A stretch of 64,000 nucleotides of DNA from CAMLHU01 sp049680185 (GCA_049680185.1 JBAUHI010000005.1:1-64000); one strand, 5' to 3'; positions 8,834-17,554 are shown, numbered from the stretch's first letter. Made by a program: numbers and translations. The notes: generated by a model from the sequence alone, not told the origin.

Positions 8834-10021
8834 GTGCCTCACCTCTACACTCTCTTCGACACCTCGTTCGGTCGCTCCGGCATCGCGTGGGACGAGCGCG
8901 GGATCACCCGCATCCAGCTGGCCGAAGCGTCGGTAGCCGAGACCGCCGCACGGCTGGAGTCCCACGGCGCGCGTCGAGTGCGCGGCACCCCACCAGCGCA
9001 CGTCGTTGATGCCGCCCAGCGGGTCCGGCGGCACTTGGCGGGCAGGCTCCAGGACTTCGGCCCCATTCCGCTGGCCCTCGAGTCCCTCCCGGAGTCCAGG
9101 CGTCGGATCTACGAGGCCGCCCGCAAGGTCCCTGCCGGTTCGACCGTCACCTATGGCGATCTCGCCCAGCGGATCGGCGCTCCGGGTGCGGCGCGCGCGG
9201 TAGGTACTGCGATGGCCGACAATCCATTCATCCTCGCCGTCCCCTGCCATCGGGTGATGGGTGCCAACGGACAGCTCCACGGATTCTCCGCCCACGGTGG
9301 CATCGAGACCAAGCGGCGGATCCTGGCGCTCGAAGGGGTGCGCGTGTCCATCCCTCGGCGAGCTCCGCGCCGCTACGCCGACGGGCTGGAGTACGATCGT
9401 GCCGCCGCCGTGGCCCATCTTCGCAGGACCGACCCGGCGCTTGCCACGCTCATCCGGAAGGCCGGCCCCTTCGTGATGTCGGTCCGCCAGATGCACGACC
9501 CCTTCCAATCGCTGCTCCGATCGATCGTGTATCAGCAGCTGAGCGGAAAGGCGGCCGAGACCATCCTGGGGCGGGTGTTGGCGCTGTACGCACCGAAGGA
9601 CTTTCCGACGCCGGACGATGTGCTTGGCACCACCGACGCCAAACTCCGTGCCGCCGGACTTTCGGCCGCCAAGACCCGCGCACTCAAGGATCTCGCGCTG
9701 CGTACCAACGAAGGCGTGGTGCCGCCGCTCCGCGCCCTGCATCGGATGGATGATGACGAAGTGGTCGACCGCCTCACGTCGATCTGGGGAGTCGGACGCT
9801 GGTCGGTGGAGATGATGCTGATGTTCCGGCTGGGTCGCCCCGACGTGCTGCCGGTCGATGACCTCGGCGTTCGGCAAGGGTTCGACCTCACCTACGGGCG
9901 TCGTCGTCCGGTGTCGCGTGCGCAGTTGGCGGCGCACGCCGAGCGGTGGCGGCCATTCCGGTCGGTGGCGAGCTGGTATATGTATCGCGCCGTCGACCTG
10001 CATCGAAAGGGGACCCGCTGA
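8834..10021 (+). CDS. O6-methylguanine methyltransferase fused to 3-methyladenine DNA glycosylase
   Basis: A 395-residue fusion of two alkylation-repair enzymes. Residues about 1-165 are an Ogt/MGMT-type methyltransferase with the acceptor cysteine in PCHRV (near 138) and the arginine-finger helix region YGDLAQRIGAPGAARAVG. Residues about 180-395 are an AlkA-type helix-hairpin-helix glycosylase: IVYQQLSGKAA, the hairpin GIWGVGRWSVEMM-like stretch (IWGVGRWSVEMML), and the catalytic Asp in PVDDLGVRQGF (near 342). The first half repairs O6-alkylguanine by suicide transfer; the second excises 3-alkyl purines. The GTG start gives the natural MPHLYTLFDT N-terminus. The stop overlaps the next start (TGATG). 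These functions are usually encoded by separate genes, or paired with Ada. Confidence 0.94.
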   Translation: MPHLYTLFDTSFGRSGIAWDERGITRIQLAEASVAETAARLESHGARRVRGTPPAHVVDAAQRVRRHLAGRLQDFGPIPLALESLPESRRRIYEAARKVPAGSTVTYGDLAQRIGAPGAARAVGTAMADNPFILAVPCHRVMGANGQLHGFSAHGGIETKRRILALEGVRVSIPRRAPRRYADGLEYDRAAAVAHLRRTDPALATLIRKAGPFVMSVRQMHDPFQSLLRSIVYQQLSGKAAETILGRVLALYAPKDFPTPDDVLGTTDAKLRAAGLSAAKTRALKDLALRTNEGVVPPLRALHRMDDDEVVDRLTSIWGVGRWSVEMMLMFRLGRPDVLPVDDLGVRQGFDLTYGRRRPVSRAQLAAHAERWRPFRSVASWYMYRAVDLHRKGTR

Positions 10022-11874
10022 TGCAGGTGCGTCTCCGATTCGCGCTGGTGTATTTCGGCTGCTGGGTGGGGTACTTCGTCGTCGGCAGGGTGCTCTTCCT
10101 CGCCTGGTACTGGCATGATACATCTGCGCTCGGCATCGGCACCTTGCTGGGGGTGTTCTGGCACGGTCTCCGGATGGACACCGCAGCGGCTGCGTATCTG
10201 ATGCTGGTGCCGCTGCTGGTCCTGATGGCAACGTCGCATGTGTCCTGGCGCCACCTGCGCTGGGTGGTGGTGACGTGGACCGTGGTGTTCGTGCTGGTGG
10301 TGGCCGGGCTCACCATCGGCGACCTGGGGCTCTTCCGGGAATGGGGGTTCCGACTCGACAGCACCTGGCTGATGTACATCAACAAGCCCAAGGAGATGAT
10401 CGCCTCGACCGAGTCATCCCCCGTCGTGACCCTCCTGATCGTTTTCGTCGGGTACGCGGCCTTCGGGCTTTGGGCATTCCGGAAGTGGGCCCTGCCCGCC
10501 GCCGACGAGAAGCGCTTCGAGCCCTCCGGCTGGCCCATCATCCCGGCCGGGCTCTTCGCGATCGTGGTGATGGCGTTCGTCTCCCGGGGCGGATTCCAGT
10601 TGGCCCCGCTCACCCAGAGCAGCGTGTACTTCTCCAACAACACCTTCGCGGACCAGGCCGCGCTCAACGTCGGCTGGAACTTCTTCTACTCGGCTCACCA
10701 CCACGAGTATGACCAGACCAATCCCTACGCGTTCCTCCCGCCGGCCGAGGCCCGCGCCCGGGTGGATTCGCTCTTGGCAGCGGATGTGGGCGTTCCACCG
10801 CGGCTCTTCCGGATCCCCCGACCCAACATCGTGTTGATCGTCTGGGAGAGTTTTTCCGCCAAGCTCTCCGCCACGACCGGCGGCCGACACGACGTGGTGC
10901 CGGAGTTCGACTCGCTCGCTCGCACCGGCATCCTCTTCGACAGCATCTTCTCCAGCGGCAACCGGACCGAGAAGGGGCTTCCCGCCATATTCAGCGGCTA
11001 CCCTGCCCTCGGAAATGCGTCGATCATCAAGTCGCTGCGAAAGGTGGCGACCCTGCCTGGCCTCCCTCGCGATCTGGATTCCGCCGGATATGCCACCCAG
11101 TTCATGTACGGCGGCGATCTCGGCTGGGCCAACTTTCACTCATACCTGCTCCATGCCGGATTCCAGACCGTCCTGGGCGAACGGACGTTCGCCACTGGCC
11201 TGCTCCGCGTCGATTGGGGCTTCCACGACCAGGTCCTCCTCGACCGCGCCGACCGGCTCGTCGATTCCCTCGCGCGCCCGTTCTTCTTCGCGATGCTCAC
11301 ACTCTCGAGCCACGATCCCTACGTGATCCCGGTGGCTCCGGCCTTCCCGGGGCGAGATGCCAACGACCTCTTCATGAGCGCGCACCATTACACCGATGCA
11401 ACGCTGGGAGCCTTCATCCGAGCCCTGGCCGCAAAGCCGGTGTGGGACAGCACCGTCGTCATCATCATCGCCGACCACGGGCACCGGCTTCCTGAACTCG
11501 TGCCGCCGGTCGACTTCACGGACCCGAGCGTGTTCCATGTCCCGATGCTCTGGATCGGCGGGGCGCTCGCGGTACGTGACACCGTGATCCACACCATCGG
11601 CTCCCAGACCGACCTGGCGCCGACGCTGCTGGCCCAGTTGGGACTCCCCCGTACGCAATACACCTGGGGAGACGACATCCTTCTCCACGGGCACCGGCCT
11701 GACGCCTACTATGGATACCACGATGGCTTCGGGTACGTCGATGCGCGGGGCGGCTTCGTCTTCAACGACGTGGGGCGGCGGGTGGTGCAGCATTGGGGAG
11801 CAGTGGACAGCGCCGACGTGCGGAACGGCCTGGCGCAGCAACAGCAGATCGTGAACGACTACCTGGCGCGCTGA
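10021..11874 (+). CDS. LTA-synthase/phosphoglycerol-transferase-like membrane sulfatase
   Basis: A 617-residue protein with about five N-terminal membrane helices (residues 1-190) and an alkaline-phosphatase-fold extracellular domain (about 265-600). The fold shows PNIVLIVWESFSA, the nucleophile threonine in NRTEKG (near 315), SSHDPY and the metal site IIIADHGHR. This is the LtaS/OpgB plan. In a Gram-negative-type cell the likely product is phosphoglycerol or phosphoethanolamine decoration of a periplasmic glycan or lipid, not lipoteichoic acid. Its ATG overlaps the stop of the repair fusion gene (TGATG) and the glycosylase follows after 17 bp, so a cell-envelope enzyme is embedded in a DNA-repair operon. 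Confidence 0.88.
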   Translation: MQVRLRFALVYFGCWVGYFVVGRVLFLAWYWHDTSALGIGTLLGVFWHGLRMDTAAAAYLMLVPLLVLMATSHVSWRHLRWVVVTWTVVFVLVVAGLTIGDLGLFREWGFRLDSTWLMYINKPKEMIASTESSPVVTLLIVFVGYAAFGLWAFRKWALPAADEKRFEPSGWPIIPAGLFAIVVMAFVSRGGFQLAPLTQSSVYFSNNTFADQAALNVGWNFFYSAHHHEYDQTNPYAFLPPAEARARVDSLLAADVGVPPRLFRIPRPNIVLIVWESFSAKLSATTGGRHDVVPEFDSLARTGILFDSIFSSGNRTEKGLPAIFSGYPALGNASIIKSLRKVATLPGLPRDLDSAGYATQFMYGGDLGWANFHSYLLHAGFQTVLGERTFATGLLRVDWGFHDQVLLDRADRLVDSLARPFFFAMLTLSSHDPYVIPVAPAFPGRDANDLFMSAHHYTDATLGAFIRALAAKPVWDSTVVIIIADHGHRLPELVPPVDFTDPSVFHVPMLWIGGALAVRDTVIHTIGSQTDLAPTLLAQLGLPRTQYTWGDDILLHGHRPDAYYGYHDGFGYVDARGGFVFNDVGRRVVQHWGAVDSADVRNGLAQQQQIVNDYLAR

Positions 11875-11891
11875 GCGTCAGGGCGGCCCCG

Positions 11892-12791
11892 ATGCCAGAG
11901 CTCCCCGACATCACCCTCTACGTCGAAGCGCTCCGGGCTCGCGTGGCCGGAGCTGCGCTCGAGGGCATCCGACTCAAGAGCCCCTTTCTGGTCCGGACCG
12001 TCACCCCACCCATCACCGATGCCCCCGAGCACAGCGTCCGGACGGTGTCCCGCCTCGTCAAGCGCATCGTCTTCGAACTCGAGGGCGAACGATTTCTCGT
12101 CCTCCACCTGATGATCGCTGGCCGGTTGCACTGGAAGCCCGTGGGGGCCAAGGCCCCGGGACGGGCGGGCTTGGCCGCTTTCGACTTCGGTACCGGCACC
12201 CTGACCCTCACCGAGGCCGGCACCAAGCGGCGGGCATCTCTCCACTATGTCGTTGGGCGTGACGAACTGCGCCAGTTCGACCGTGGCGGGCTCGAACCAC
12301 TGACTGCCACGGCGTCTCAGATCCTCGAACGTCTTCGGAGCGAGAACCACACGCTCAAGCGCGCGCTCACCGACCCCAGGATGCTGAGCGGCGTGGGGAA
12401 CGCCTACTCTGACGAGGTCCTCCACCGCGCGCGGCTCTCGCCCCTCCGGCTGACCTCGAAGCTCTCCGATGAGGAGGGCGGGCGGCTGGGGCGGGCACTC
12501 GTCTCCGTGCTCACTGAGTGGACCGATCGACTCCGGGAGGAGACTGGTGACGCCTTTCCCGAGCGCGTCACAGCCTTTCGGCCGGACATGGCTGTCCACG
12601 GCCGCTTCCGCCTTCCCTGCCCCGTCTGCGGGACGCCGGTCCAGCGGATCCGGTACGCGGAGAATGAGACCAATTATTGCCCGACCTGCCAGACCGACGG
12701 ACGGCTGCTGGCTGATCGGGCGATGTCGCGGCTGCTGAAAGAGGATTGGCCAAAGAGTCTGGACGAGATGGAAGAGCGGCTGGGGCGGTGA
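11892..12791 (+). CDS. Fpg/Nei-family DNA glycosylase
   Basis: A 299-residue bifunctional glycosylase/AP lyase. After removal of Met the N-terminus is the catalytic Pro-Glu (MPELPD). The helix-two-turn-helix asparagine is in SGVGNAYSDEVLHRARLSP, and a C-terminal zinc finger is present (CPVCGTP ... CPTC). It would remove oxidised bases such as 8-oxoguanine or formamidopyrimidines. The sequence differs enough from standard MutM (MPELPE, GIGNIYADE) that an Nei-like specificity is possible, so no symbol is given. It ends the ogt-alkA/sulfatase operon. Confidence 0.9.
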   Translation: MPELPDITLYVEALRARVAGAALEGIRLKSPFLVRTVTPPITDAPEHSVRTVSRLVKRIVFELEGERFLVLHLMIAGRLHWKPVGAKAPGRAGLAAFDFGTGTLTLTEAGTKRRASLHYVVGRDELRQFDRGGLEPLTATASQILERLRSENHTLKRALTDPRMLSGVGNAYSDEVLHRARLSPLRLTSKLSDEEGGRLGRALVSVLTEWTDRLREETGDAFPERVTAFRPDMAVHGRFRLPCPVCGTPVQRIRYAENETNYCPTCQTDGRLLADRAMSRLLKEDWPKSLDEMEERLGR

Positions 12792-12816
12792 GCGAGGGGA
12801 GGTCCCGGAACGACAG

Positions 12817-12841
12817 CGGCCCCACCACTTGAGTGGGGCCG
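12817..12841. terminator. Hairpin between the Fpg/Nei gene and tRNA-Asn
   Basis: CGGCCCCAC (12817-12825) pairs perfectly with GTGGGGCCG (12833-12841) around a 7-nt loop. It lies between a rightward gene and a leftward tRNA, so it could end transcription in both directions. The T-tract is weak. Confidence 0.55.
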
Positions 12842-12851
12842 TTCGCTTGAG

Positions 12852-12924
12852 CTCCCGAGGCAGGACTCGAACCTGCGACCCGCGGATTAACAGTCCGCTG
12901 CTCTACCAACTGAGCTACTCGGGA
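12852..12924 (-). tRNA. tRNA-Asn (anticodon GTT)
   Basis: A 73-nt tRNA on the bottom strand. The acceptor stem is TCCCGAG/CTCGGGA, the D arm GCTCAGTTGGTAGAGC, the anticodon loop CTGTTAA with anticodon GTT, the T arm GCAGG-TTCGAGT-CCTGC, and the discriminator G. CCA is not encoded. A matching promoter lies 10 nt upstream. No integrase or duplicated tRNA 3' end is nearby. Confidence 0.97.
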
Positions 12925-12934
12925 AGAGGCGGCA

Positions 12935-12962
12935 AGCTAAGGCCGCCTACCAGCAGAATCAA
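12935..12962 (-). promoter_or_regulatory. Promoter of tRNA-Asn
   Basis: On the bottom strand TTGATT (12957-12962) and TTAGCT (12935-12940) are 16 bp apart, and the tRNA begins 10 nt further on. The region between -10 and tRNA is GC-rich (GCCGCC), the kind of discriminator found in stringently controlled stable-RNA promoters. GGCGGC/GCCGCC also forms a dyad around the -10. Confidence 0.6.
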
Positions 12963-13216
12963 GCACTCGGACACCTCGGAGGCCACCGGCTCACCCCAAT
13001 TCGTGCATCAAGTCGTAGCATCCTCCATCATGCGCAGCCAATGGGAGTTCCGCTCCCTCCTTCCACTCCTGCGAGCCGAAGGGCCGCACATTCGATAAAG
13101 TGCCACCGTAACGCCACAGTCGATACACCAGCACTCTCTTGGCTAGCGGACAGCTCACCGGATGACCGATTCAGGACCGTTAACGTAAGCCATTTATTAC
13201 CAATACCTTATAGTGT
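12963..13216. other. Intergenic stretch without a recognised gene
   Basis: The first half of the 471-bp gap between tRNA-Asn and holB. No reading frame looks like protein on either strand, and no RNA fold is recognised. Base composition falls from the local GC-rich level towards the AT-rich island that follows. Confidence 0.6.
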
Positions 13217-13261
13217 TTGCGAGTGTACACTCACATACATTATATGCGAGCGAGCGCTCGC
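13217..13261 (+). promoter_or_regulatory. AT-rich promoter with two 12-bp palindromes upstream of holB
   Basis: TTGCGA (13217-13222) and TTATAT (13240-13245) are exactly 17 bp apart. A perfect palindrome GAGTGTACACTC (13221-13232) overlaps the -35 and spacer. A second perfect palindrome GCGAGCGCTCGC (13250-13261) covers the expected start point; the centres are 29 bp apart. This is operator-like architecture in the most AT-rich stretch noticed in the window (about 13180-13340). The gene served would be holB, 135 bp downstream, or an unannotated small RNA. Confidence 0.5.
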
Positions 13262-13382
13262 AAGCGATATGAGCCCTCATTCTGGAGCATTTTGACGCCA
13301 TTATCGGCCCGGAAAACGCAGCGTAAGTCATTGTGAAATAATCTGTTGCCCGCATCCAGTTCCCCCCTGACCTCCACCCGTC

Positions 13383-13388
13383 TATCCT
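13383..13388 (+). promoter_or_regulatory. Putative -10 (TATCCT) next to the holB start
   Basis: TATCCT ends 7 nt before the holB GTG, the same hexamer and distance as at uvrA. If used, the transcript would be leaderless. It would be a second, unregulated start below the palindrome promoter. Confidence 0.4.
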
Positions 13389-13395
13389 TCTTCCC

Positions 13396-14490
13396 GTGAC
13401 TATCCACCCCTTGGCTGGCCACCGCGATCTGCGCCGGAAGCTCTCCGCCGCGCTCGCGGCCGACCACCTCCCGCAGCTCCTCCTCCTCTCCGGCCCCGCC
13501 GGCGTGGGGAAGCAGCGCCTTGCCCTCTGGCTGGGCCAGCTGGCGCTCTGTACCGCCCCGACCGCCAGTGAGCCCTGCGGCACCTGCGCCTCCTGCCGGA
13601 TGGCCCTGGAGCTCTCGCACCCCGACCTCCACTGGTTCTTCCCCCTCCCCCGCCCCAAGGCGGGCGAGCCTGACAAGCAGATGGCAGAACTGGAAGAGTC
13701 CCAGGCCGGTGCCCTCGCCGACCGGCGCGCCAATCCGCTCTACGGCCGCCCCGATGGGATGTCCGGTCACTTCATGGCCACGGCCCAGCTGGTCGCTCGA
13801 CGCGCCTCCCTGACCCCAGCCGTGAGCCGCCGGAAGGTGATCATCCTTGGCGAAGCCGAACGACTGGTCCCCCAGGCGGCCAACCCCGAAGCGGCCAACG
13901 CCCTCCTCAAGCTCTTCGAGGAACCACCGGCCGATACCTTGATCGTCCTCACCGCCCAGGACCTCTCCGCCATCCTCCCCACGATCGTCTCGCGGGCGGT
14001 CCCCCTCCGTGTGGCGCCGCTCCCGGACGCCGAAGTGAGGGAGTTCCTGAAGACCAGCCTCACGCCGACCCCCGGGCCGGCGGATCTCGATGCCCGGGTC
14101 GCCCGCGCGGGCGGTGCGATCGGGCGGGCGGTCGACCCGAGCGATGACGCCGCCCGGAGCCGCGCCGCCGCGGATGAACTCCTCGCCGCGGTCCGACGCG
14201 GACCCGGTGCGCGGCTCGAACGGGCCCTCGCGCAAGGCGCCTTCGCCGCCCGTGGGGACTTCACGGAGCTCCTCGATGCCCTGGCGGAGCGGATGCTGGA
14301 GACGGCGCGCGAGCGGCTGGGCCATCCCGCGCCGGTCGGCGGCCTTCCCGCCGCACTCGAGCGGACCGACGCCGCGGGTGCGGTCCACGCCCTTGAGCGC
14401 ATCCGGCAGGCCCGTGAAGCGGCGCAAGGCAACGTGAATCCCCAACTGATCCTCGCCTCGCTCACTGCCGAACTCGCGGGGGCGCTGTGA
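13396..14490 (+). CDS. holB: DNA polymerase III delta' subunit
   Basis: A 364-residue AAA+ clamp-loader subunit. It has the Walker A-like GPAGVGKQ (near residue 36), the zinc-binding run CGTCASC after an upstream cysteine, and the sensor region ANALLKLFEEPPADT. Delta' is the rigid stator of the clamp loader and its ATP site is usually non-catalytic. The GTG start gives MTIHPLAGHRDL, the normal N-terminus. No Shine-Dalgarno is present. The last bases overlap moaC (GTGA). Confidence 0.93.
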   Translation: MTIHPLAGHRDLRRKLSAALAADHLPQLLLLSGPAGVGKQRLALWLGQLALCTAPTASEPCGTCASCRMALELSHPDLHWFFPLPRPKAGEPDKQMAELEESQAGALADRRANPLYGRPDGMSGHFMATAQLVARRASLTPAVSRRKVIILGEAERLVPQAANPEAANALLKLFEEPPADTLIVLTAQDLSAILPTIVSRAVPLRVAPLPDAEVREFLKTSLTPTPGPADLDARVARAGGAIGRAVDPSDDAARSRAAADELLAAVRRGPGARLERALAQGAFAARGDFTELLDALAERMLETARERLGHPAPVGGLPAALERTDAAGAVHALERIRQAREAAQGNVNPQLILASLTAELAGAL

Positions 14491-14960
14491 AGTTGAGCCA
14501 TGTTGATGACGCGGGCCGAGCCCGGATGGTGGACGTCGGCGACAAGCCGATCACGGAGCGCATCGCGGTCGCCGAAGGCCGGGTGCGGATGTCCTCCGCA
14601 GCGTTCGTGCTGGTCCGGGATGGTGCCGTGGCCAAGGGCGACGTGCTCGCGGTGGCAGAGACGGCCGGGACGATGGGTGCCAAGCGCACTGCTGACCTCA
14701 TCCCGCTCTGTCATCCGTTGGGGCTCGATCTCGTCGCCGTGGAGACCACCCTCGACCCCGAACTTCCGGGGGTCCGGGTACGGGCCACCACCAAGGTGAC
14801 CGGCAGGACCGGGGTCGAGATGGAGGCGCTGACCGCGGTGGCAGTGGCTTGCCTCACGGTGTACGACATGACCAAATCCGCCGACCGATCGGCCGTGATC
14901 GAGGAGATCCGGCTGCTGTCGAAGTCCGGCGGCAAGCACGGCGAGTGGCACCGCGCGTAG
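14487..14960 (+). CDS. moaC: Cyclic pyranopterin monophosphate synthase
   Basis: A 157-residue MoaC, full length. It converts the MoaA product to cyclic pyranopterin monophosphate in molybdenum-cofactor synthesis. The conserved blocks are MVDVGDKPITER, GTMGAKRTADLIPLCHPL, GVEMEALTAVAVACLTVYDMTKS and GGKHGEW. The GTG start overlaps the holB stop (GTGA). No other molybdopterin gene lies in the window, so its operon place beside holB is not functional in an obvious way. Confidence 0.96.
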   Translation: MKLSHVDDAGRARMVDVGDKPITERIAVAEGRVRMSSAAFVLVRDGAVAKGDVLAVAETAGTMGAKRTADLIPLCHPLGLDLVAVETTLDPELPGVRVRATTKVTGRTGVEMEALTAVAVACLTVYDMTKSADRSAVIEEIRLLSKSGGKHGEWHRA

Positions 14961-14993
14961 ATCGCGCCCGCCACTCCCTTATAGGAGGAAGAC

Positions 14994-15671
14994 GTGAGAC
15001 ACTCATTCGATGACGACAGGCCGGTACAGACCCCGAACCTCTGGCTCCGTGGTGCCGGCATCCTGGTCGCGGCACTGGTGGTCAGCGGCATCGTCGGCAG
15101 CCTGCGCGGCCCTGAAGCGGTGGTGGCCTCGGGCGTGAGCGTGGGACCGATGCCGCAGATCCAGGGCCTGGAACACCAGCTCAACGCGACCCAGAGCGCC
15201 CTCGATGTGGAGCGCACCAAGAACACCCGCGCCGAGGCGATCGGCCGGTTCTCGACGGCGTACCAGATCCCGGCCGACCTGACCGCCGCGATCTACGACA
15301 ACGCGCTCAACGCGGGCATCGACCCGACCCTCGGCTTCCAGCTGGTCAAGGTGGAGAGCGGCTTCCGCGCCAACGCCCGGAGTTCTGCCGGCGCGCTCGG
15401 CTACACCCAGCTCCAGCTCCCGACGGCGCGAACCTATGAGCCGTGGGTGGCGGAATCCGACCTCTTCGATCCCAACACCAACTTGAGGATCGGGTTCCGG
15501 TTCCTCCGCGAGCTCATCGGCCAGTATCACGGTGATGTCCGCCTGGCACTCCTGGCCTACAACCGCGGCCCGAGTCGGATCAACGAGGCGCTCGCCTATG
15601 GCGATGACCCCGACAACGGATACTCCCGCGCGGTGCTGCATCACCGGCCGAAGATGCCCAAACAGAAGTGA
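14994..15671 (+). CDS. Membrane-anchored lytic transglycosylase (SLT domain)
   Basis: A 225-residue protein. One N-terminal membrane helix (about 20-40) is followed by a short coiled region (LEHQLNATQSALDVERTK) and an SLT/goose-lysozyme-like fold. The catalytic Glu is in KVESGFRANARSSAGALGY (near 121), and LLAYNRGP is the family's C-terminal block. It would cleave peptidoglycan in the periplasm to 1,6-anhydromuropeptides. A strong AGGAGGAA lies 3 nt before the GTG start. It is convergent with a second transglycosylase. Confidence 0.9.
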   Translation: MRHSFDDDRPVQTPNLWLRGAGILVAALVVSGIVGSLRGPEAVVASGVSVGPMPQIQGLEHQLNATQSALDVERTKNTRAEAIGRFSTAYQIPADLTAAIYDNALNAGIDPTLGFQLVKVESGFRANARSSAGALGYTQLQLPTARTYEPWVAESDLFDPNTNLRIGFRFLRELIGQYHGDVRLALLAYNRGPSRINEALAYGDDPDNGYSRAVLHHRPKMPKQK

Positions 15672-15683
15672 CCGACCTGAACG

Positions 15684-15715
15684 AAGAACCCCCGCCGATG
15701 CCGGCGGGGGTTCTT
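15684..15715. terminator. Bidirectional rho-independent terminator
   Basis: A perfect 13-bp stem, AAGAACCCCCGCC (15684-15696) with GGCGGGGGTTCTT (15703-15715), closes a 6-nt loop. The A/T ends give a short U-run on both strands. It serves the two convergent transglycosylase genes. Confidence 0.85.
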
Positions 15716-15736
15716 TGCATCTGGTCACGGCGTCGT

Positions 15737-17554
15737 TCAGCCGCGCGGGATCTTGAGCACCGTGCCGGAGCGGAGCGCTTCATCGGGCGCGAGTGCGTTG
15801 GATCGCCGCAACGCCGAGATGCTCACTCCATAGCGCTCGGCCAAGGTCGAGAGCGTCTCGCCATACCGGACCTTGTGGGTGCCGGCATTCGCCACGGCGG
15901 TGGAGTGCGTCGCCGGGCGGCGGGTCCGGGCCTGGACCGCACCCGGCGCGCCGACCTTCACGTGCTCGCCGATGCGGAGTCGGTCGGTCGGGCCTGCATC
16001 GTTCCAGCGGCGGAGGTTGGCGATCGTCACGCCATAGCGGCGGGAGAGCGTCCACCACGATTCACCCGACTCGACCCGGTGAGTGCCGCCCGGCGATGAA
16101 TGCGCTCGGCGGGGCGCATCCGGTGCCTCGGCCAGTGCCGCCGCACGAGGATCGAACGCGACGCCGGAGACCGGAATGATGAGCCGAGATCCCAGGTGCA
16201 GCCGCCGAGGATCCACCCTCGGGTTGGCGAGCCGGATATCCTCGAGCGTCACATGGTAGGCGCGGGCGATCTGTCCCAGCGTCTCTCCTCGAGCGATGAA
16301 ATGCTCGCGGAAGGTCAGGCGCTTCGAGGCGGGAAGATCCGCGTACGATCCGGACACCTTGGCCGCGGTGCCGATCGGGATCCGCACCACCGCCTCCGTC
16401 TTGGGCGGGGTCGCCATCCGGAGATACTGGGGATTGAGCTCCCGGATGGCCTGGATCGTGGTATCGGCCAGCCGGGCGATGACGTCGAGACCGGTCGCAT
16501 CGGGCACGATGATCGAGTCGTAGGAGAACGGTGCCACCGCCACGACCGGCGGGAAGCCGTAACGTTCCGGTTCCTTGGCGATCAGCGCCGCGGCAATGAG
16601 CTTCGGCACGTAATCCCGGGTCTCACGCCGCAGGTAGCGGGTGTCGTAGAGCCGGAAGAAGGTCGAGTCGCTCCCGGATTCGTCATCGACGCCATCGGCG
16701 TCCTCCAGCCGGGAGATTCCCCGGGAGACCCGCCCGCCGCCGGCGTTGTAGGCCGCCGCCGCCAGGTAGAGCGATCCGAACCGGTCCTGCAGGTCGCGCA
16801 GGTAGTGCGCGGCAGCCGGTGTCGCCTTGACCGGATCGCGCCGCTCGTCGACCCACTTGTCGATCTTGAGCCCGTACATCCGACCGGTGCCCTTCATGAA
16901 CTGCCACATCCCGACCGCGCGCGCCCGACTGGTGGCACTGTTGGAAAAGCCGCTCTCGATCAGCGCCAGGTACTCGAGGTCGCCAGGGAGGCTCTCGGCC
17001 GCGAATGCCGCGCGGATCATCGGCTCGTATCGGGGCATCCGCTGGAGCCAGATGGCCATCCGGTCGCGGGCCGGGCCCTGGAAGAAGTCGAGGTAGAACT
17101 GCACCCGCTCGTGGTTCGAGAAGGAATTGACGTCGATGTCCCAGGTGACGGCGGGGATGGCCTTGGCACCGCCCGCGGGCGCCGGCTGGCTGCTCGGTGC
17201 CACCGAATCACCGGGGCTCGCATTCGCCAACTGCTCCAGTGCGACAGCGTCCGCCGCCGAGTCGGCCTCGTCGGCGGTGGTGGCAGAATCATCGGCGGCG
17301 GCATCGGCCACGGCCGTATCCACGGCATCGTCCACCGTGTCGGCGGGCACAACGACTGCGGCCACCGGGACCGGTTGGGCCCGGGCGGCGGGAGAGGTCG
17401 AGATCGCTTGGGGGGTGGATCCAGGCGCCGGAACGACCAGAGCTGGCGGGTGGCCAGCACAGCCGGTGAGGACGACAAGGAGCGCCAGCTTGAGCAAAAG
17501 GCTCGGTCGGTGCTCGGGCTTCAAACGCGCTCCTGAAGGGGTCGGATCGGCCAC
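15737..17554 (-). CDS. MltD-like lytic transglycosylase lipoprotein with three LysM repeats
   Basis: A 605-residue protein. A lipobox (LLVVLTGC) near residue 33 suggests a lipid-anchored envelope protein. A long Ala/Asp-rich linker follows to about 130. The transglycosylase domain (about 150-330) has the catalytic Glu in ALIESGFSNSA (near 198) and AAAAYNAGGGRV. Three LysM peptidoglycan-binding repeats follow (about 405-450, 495-540 and 555-604), each starting with a phrase like ARGETLGQIAR or RYGETLSTLAE. It binds and cuts the cell wall like MltD. The GTG start puts several residues before the signal helix; a TTG 12 codons later is an alternative. Confidence 0.9.
   Translation of the reverse strand: MADPTPSGARLKPEHRPSLLLKLALLVVLTGCAGHPPALVVPAPGSTPQAISTSPAARAQPVPVAAVVVPADTVDDAVDTAVADAAADDSATTADEADSAADAVALEQLANASPGDSVAPSSQPAPAGGAKAIPAVTWDIDVNSFSNHERVQFYLDFFQGPARDRMAIWLQRMPRYEPMIRAAFAAESLPGDLEYLALIESGFSNSATSRARAVGMWQFMKGTGRMYGLKIDKWVDERRDPVKATPAAAHYLRDLQDRFGSLYLAAAAYNAGGGRVSRGISRLEDADGVDDESGSDSTFFRLYDTRYLRRETRDYVPKLIAAALIAKEPERYGFPPVVAVAPFSYDSIIVPDATGLDVIARLADTTIQAIRELNPQYLRMATPPKTEAVVRIPIGTAAKVSGSYADLPASKRLTFREHFIARGETLGQIARAYHVTLEDIRLANPRVDPRRLHLGSRLIIPVSGVAFDPRAAALAEAPDAPRRAHSSPGGTHRVESGESWWTLSRRYGVTIANLRRWNDAGPTDRLRIGEHVKVGAPGAVQARTRRPATHSTAVANAGTHKVRYGETLSTLAERYGVSISALRRSNALAPDEALRSGTVLKIPRG

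Noticed and set aside
12852..12924. tRNA-Asn as integration site
   Set aside because: No integrase gene and no second copy of the tRNA 3' end were seen on either side.
13180..13340. Possible replication origin
   Set aside because: It is AT-rich and near a polymerase gene, but no DnaA boxes (TTATCCACA) or dnaA/dnaN genes were seen.
13197..13733. Bottom-strand frame with repeated CERSLAYN/CECTLAN phrases
   Set aside because: The phrases come from the palindromes in the AT-rich island and the rest is antisense to holB.
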